From Actinomycetota bacterium (GTDB lineage: Bacteria; Actinomycetota; Actinomycetes; S36-B12; UBA5976), in NCBI GenBank assembly GCA_009702945.1, contig WLGZ01000006.1, positions 1-16,053 of the forward strand: a stretch of 16,053 nucleotides of DNA, written 5' to 3'. Under the pieces are notes generated by a model. It was not told where the DNA came from. It did not search any database and was given only the letters and a program-made list of their open reading frames with translations. Positions 14,241 to 16,053 of the stretch are shown piece after piece. How positions within the stretch are numbered: position 1 is the first letter of the stretch; each line of letters begins with the position of its first letter. The translations under genes were made by a program, and so were the position numbers.

Positions 14241-14405
14241 ATGGCACGTAACGACGTTCGTCCAAAGATCACTTTGGCATGCGAAGACTGCAAAGACCGC
14301 AACTACATCTCACGCAAGAATCGTCGTAACGATCCTGACCGCCTAGAGATCAAGAAGCATTGCCCTAAGTGCAACAAGCACACTCTTCACAAGGAAACTC
14401 GTTAA
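14241..14405 (+). CDS. rpmG: 50S ribosomal protein L33, zinc-ribbon (C+) form
   Basis: 54-residue ribosomal large-subunit protein. Two CxxC pairs, C14/C17 (CEDC) and C41/C44 (CPKC), form the zinc ribbon of the C+ type. The ending KKHCPKCNKHTLHKETR is canonical. The frame is open for 29 codons upstream, overlapping tRNA-Met, but the ATG at 14241 gives the standard MARNDVRP start and has AAAGG seven bases before it. C+ and C- versions of L33 are swapped under zinc limitation in several bacteria; whether a C- copy exists here is not visible. Context (tRNAs before, HadAB and murB after) is the common actinobacterial order. Confidence 0.97.
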   Translation: MARNDVRPKITLACEDCKDRNYISRKNRRNDPDRLEIKKHCPKCNKHTLHKETR

Positions 14406-14433
14406 TTAGTTAACGCTTGTTAAGGGGAATCCC

Positions 14434-14850
14434 ATGGGAATGAACCACGACATGATCGGTCATGTCTATCCACCTTCTAAGCCTTACTTGGTGACTTCAG
14501 AGAATATTTCTGCATTCGTCAAAGCACTTGGTGACACTAACCCTGCATATGCAGACGGCACTGTTGCGCCTCCAACTTTTCCAATTGTGGTCACGATGAA
14601 TGCAATGGATACTGCATTCCATGACCCAGCCTTGCAACTGGATTATTCACGTTTAGTCCATAGCGATCAAAAGTTTGAATACCTTCGCCCGATTCGCGTT
14701 GGCGATGAACTAACAGTCGCTGCATCAGTGGAAGAAATTAAACCGCTCGGCACAAACGAAATTGCAACTTTCAAGACCGATGTTTTCTCTGGGGACGAAC
14801 TTGTCGTTACGGGCTGGTCCAAGATTGTTGTGCGAGGACCAGAAGCATGA
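14434..14850 (+). CDS. hadA: HadA-like (R)-3-hydroxyacyl dehydratase, non-catalytic MaoC-type subunit
   Basis: 138-residue hot-dog-fold protein related to the N-terminal domain of FAS1/MaoC dehydratases and to mycobacterial HadA. Recognisable segments are the start GHVYPPSKPYLVTSENISAF, APPTFPIVV (about residues 46-54) and the RLVHSDQKFEYLRPIRVGDEL block (69-89). It lacks the catalytic D-x-N-P-x-H hydratase motif, which is supplied by the next protein, so the two probably form a heterodimer. AAGGGG (14422-14427) is a strong ribosome-binding site six bases upstream of the ATG. Its stop overlaps hadB by ATGA. In mycobacteria the equivalents dehydrate 3-hydroxyacyl-ACP for mycolate synthesis; the role in an organism probably without mycolates is unknown. 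Confidence 0.85.
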   Translation: MGMNHDMIGHVYPPSKPYLVTSENISAFVKALGDTNPAYADGTVAPPTFPIVVTMNAMDTAFHDPALQLDYSRLVHSDQKFEYLRPIRVGDELTVAASVEEIKPLGTNEIATFKTDVFSGDELVVTGWSKIVVRGPEA

Positions 14851-15272
14851 CATTAAACATTTCAGATGTTTCGGTAGGAATGGAACTTCCTGCTCTGGAT
14901 TTAGCATTCACTCGAGCTGACTTAGTTGCTTACGCAAATGCTTCCGGTGACCAAAATCCAATTCACCAGGATGAAGAATTTGCAAAGTCCGTTGGACTCC
15001 CAGATGTAATTGCCCACGGCATGTTGACCATGGGGCGTGCAATTCAGGTTGTGACGAATTGGGTTGGCGATCCAACTGCAGTAATCGACTATTCGGTTCG
15101 AATGACTCGTCCAGTTGTTGTACCAAATACTGCCGAAGGATCAGTTGTTAGCTTCACTGGAAAAGTTGCCCAGATCAATGACGATGGGACCATTCAAGTT
15201 GATCTTGGCGCGGTCTTTGGCGAAACAAAAGTCCTAGGTTTAGCAAAAGCAACTGTGCGACTAGCACAATAG
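14847..15272 (+). CDS. hadB: HadB-like (R)-specific enoyl hydratase/dehydratase, catalytic MaoC subunit
   Basis: 141-residue MaoC hot-dog protein with the full hydratase-2 motif in ASGDQNPIHQDEEFAKSVGLPDVIAHGMLTMG-type sequence from residue 32; catalytic Asp35 and His40 are present, as is the AHGM turn (56-59). It would catalyse reversible dehydration of (R)-3-hydroxyacyl thioesters together with the HadA-like partner. Start overlaps the hadA stop (ATGA 14847-14850), consistent with obligate pairing. murB begins five to eight bases after its stop, with the murB ribosome-binding site overlapping the hadB stop codon. No hadC-like gene follows. The pathway could be fatty-acid synthesis, degradation or hydroxyalkanoate use; I cannot decide from context. 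Confidence 0.87.
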   Translation: MTLNISDVSVGMELPALDLAFTRADLVAYANASGDQNPIHQDEEFAKSVGLPDVIAHGMLTMGRAIQVVTNWVGDPTAVIDYSVRMTRPVVVPNTAEGSVVSFTGKVAQINDDGTIQVDLGAVFGETKVLGLAKATVRLAQ

Positions 15273-15276
15273 GAAC

Positions 15277-16053
15277 ATGATGCGCAGCCTTGCGGAACTG
15301 ACCACTTTGCGCGTGGGTGGCACGCCAAACTCGCTAGTCATCGCTACGTCTGAATCAGAGATTATCGACGTAGTTTCTGCAAAACCAAACGCACTTATTC
15401 TCGGTGGCGGCAGCAATGTTTTGGTTAGTGATAACTTCCACGGCGATGTGATCAAGATTGAATCACAAGGTTTCGAAAATGATGAATCTGCCTGTGCTGG
15501 TGCTTGGGTAACTGTTGCTGCTGGACACAATTGGAATGATTTCGTAGCTACCGCAGTGGCAAATGGTTGGACTGGAATTGAAGGACTGGCCGGCATTCCA
15601 GGGACTGTGGGAGCGACCCCAATTCAAAATGTGGGTGCTTACGGGCAAAGTGTGAGCGAAACGATTGCACAAGTTCGAGCTTGGAACCGCAAGACAAAAT
15701 CCGTTGACACCATTTTTGCTGCAGATTGCGAGTTCGGATATCGCTCATCAGTTTTCAAAACTAATCCTGATACCTGGGTTATCTTGAGCGTTACATTTCA
15801 GTTGCCACTTGGAACAATGTCAGCACCAATCGCATATAACGAACTAGCTGCAAAACTAAAGGTGGAACTTGGCGATCGGGTTAGCACTTCCGAGTTGCAG
15901 ACTGCCGTTTTAGAACTTCGTGCTGGCAAGGGCATGGTTCTGGATTCAGCTGATCATGACACTTGGAGTGTTGGGTCGTTCTTTATGAATCCAAGAGTTG
16001 CAACCGCACCAGAAAATGCGCCGCACTGGCCAGAGGCTGACGGATCTTTAAAG
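15277..16053 (+). CDS. murB: UDP-N-acetylenolpyruvoylglucosamine reductase (3' truncated by window edge)
   Basis: Cytosolic flavoenzyme that reduces UDP-GlcNAc-enolpyruvate to UDP-MurNAc in peptidoglycan synthesis. 259 codons are open to the last base with no stop, so the C-terminus lies outside. Features: LRVGGTPN near the start, FAD-binding LGGGSNVLVSD (42-52), GLAGIPGTVGATPIQNVGAYG (about 106-126), FGYRSSVFK with the conserved Arg, and VGSFFMNP with the catalytic Ser. Two ATGs are adjacent: 15277 leaves only two bases after AGGA (15271-15274), while 15280 leaves five, so the second may be the real start. It is probably co-transcribed with hadAB. Confidence 0.93.
   Translation, partial: MMRSLAELTTLRVGGTPNSLVIATSESEIIDVVSAKPNALILGGGSNVLVSDNFHGDVIKIESQGFENDESACAGAWVTVAAGHNWNDFVATAVANGWTGIEGLAGIPGTVGATPIQNVGAYGQSVSETIAQVRAWNRKTKSVDTIFAADCEFGYRSSVFKTNPDTWVILSVTFQLPLGTMSAPIAYNELAAKLKVELGDRVSTSELQTAVLELRAGKGMVLDSADHDTWSVGSFFMNPRVATAPENAPHWPEADGSLK

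Noticed and set aside
14410..14423. TTAAC-gctt-GTTAA hairpin before the hadA ribosome-binding site
   Set aside because: A five-pair AT-rich stem is too weak to call a terminator or a regulator without comparison.
1..16053. CRISPR array, insertion sequence or prophage
   Set aside because: No regularly spaced repeats, transposase or phage genes were seen on either strand.

Overview
The window reads as chromosomal DNA of a low- to moderate-GC actinobacterium with a compact genome. Three things point there: the end of a nuo operon followed by a long-chain polyprenyl diphosphate synthase (a menaquinone-type respiratory neighbourhood), the block tRNA-Thr, tRNA-Met, rpmG, HadA/HadB-like dehydratases and murB that is typical of Actinobacteria, and very tight packing with repeated ATGA/GTGA stop-start overlaps. 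A freshwater lineage such as acI/Nanopelagicales would fit, but this is inference. No GC count, phylogeny or database search was run. No gene-free stretch exceeds 300 bases.

Region 1 (1-4925) is the tail of the complex I operon, with the C-terminal part of nuoL, complete nuoM and complete nuoN, then a trans-polyprenyl diphosphate synthase that probably makes the menaquinone side chain. Region 2 (4974-7137) holds a RarD/EamA-type transporter and, 9 bases behind it, three translationally overlapping genes for small NuoB-, NuoC- and NuoI-like proteins. This trio keeps all its Fe-S cysteines but has no NuoD-like catalytic subunit or NuoH-like membrane anchor beside it. It is the most unusual item in the window. 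A YajQ-family gene on the minus strand ends directly against it.

Region 3 (7807-11888) is an SDR dehydrogenase, a flavin-containing monooxygenase and a second SDR, which look like a small oxidative catabolic cassette, followed by a type II NADH dehydrogenase. Region 4 (11957-13833) has tRNA-Tyr with a strong intrinsic terminator and, convergent to it, a two-gene minus-strand operon. That operon encodes an L-2-amino-thiazoline-4-carboxylate hydrolase-family protein and an M20-type N-carbamoyl-amino-acid amidohydrolase. The pair matches the ring-opening and decarbamoylation steps of a known route to L-cysteine. Its divergent promoter region contains two overlapping perfect inverted repeats.

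Region 5 (14010-16053) is tRNA-Thr, tRNA-Met, rpmG (with a repeat-flanked hairpin in its leader), a HadA/HadB-like dehydratase pair and the 5' part of murB, which runs off the window.

How they fit together: the respiratory genes supply NADH oxidation by two routes, proton-pumping complex I and non-pumping NDH-2, both feeding a quinone whose tail the polyprenyl synthase would build. The SDR and FMO genes would exchange NAD(P)H with that pool. The cysteine-type operon and the tRNA/ribosomal/cell-wall block are separate transcription units.
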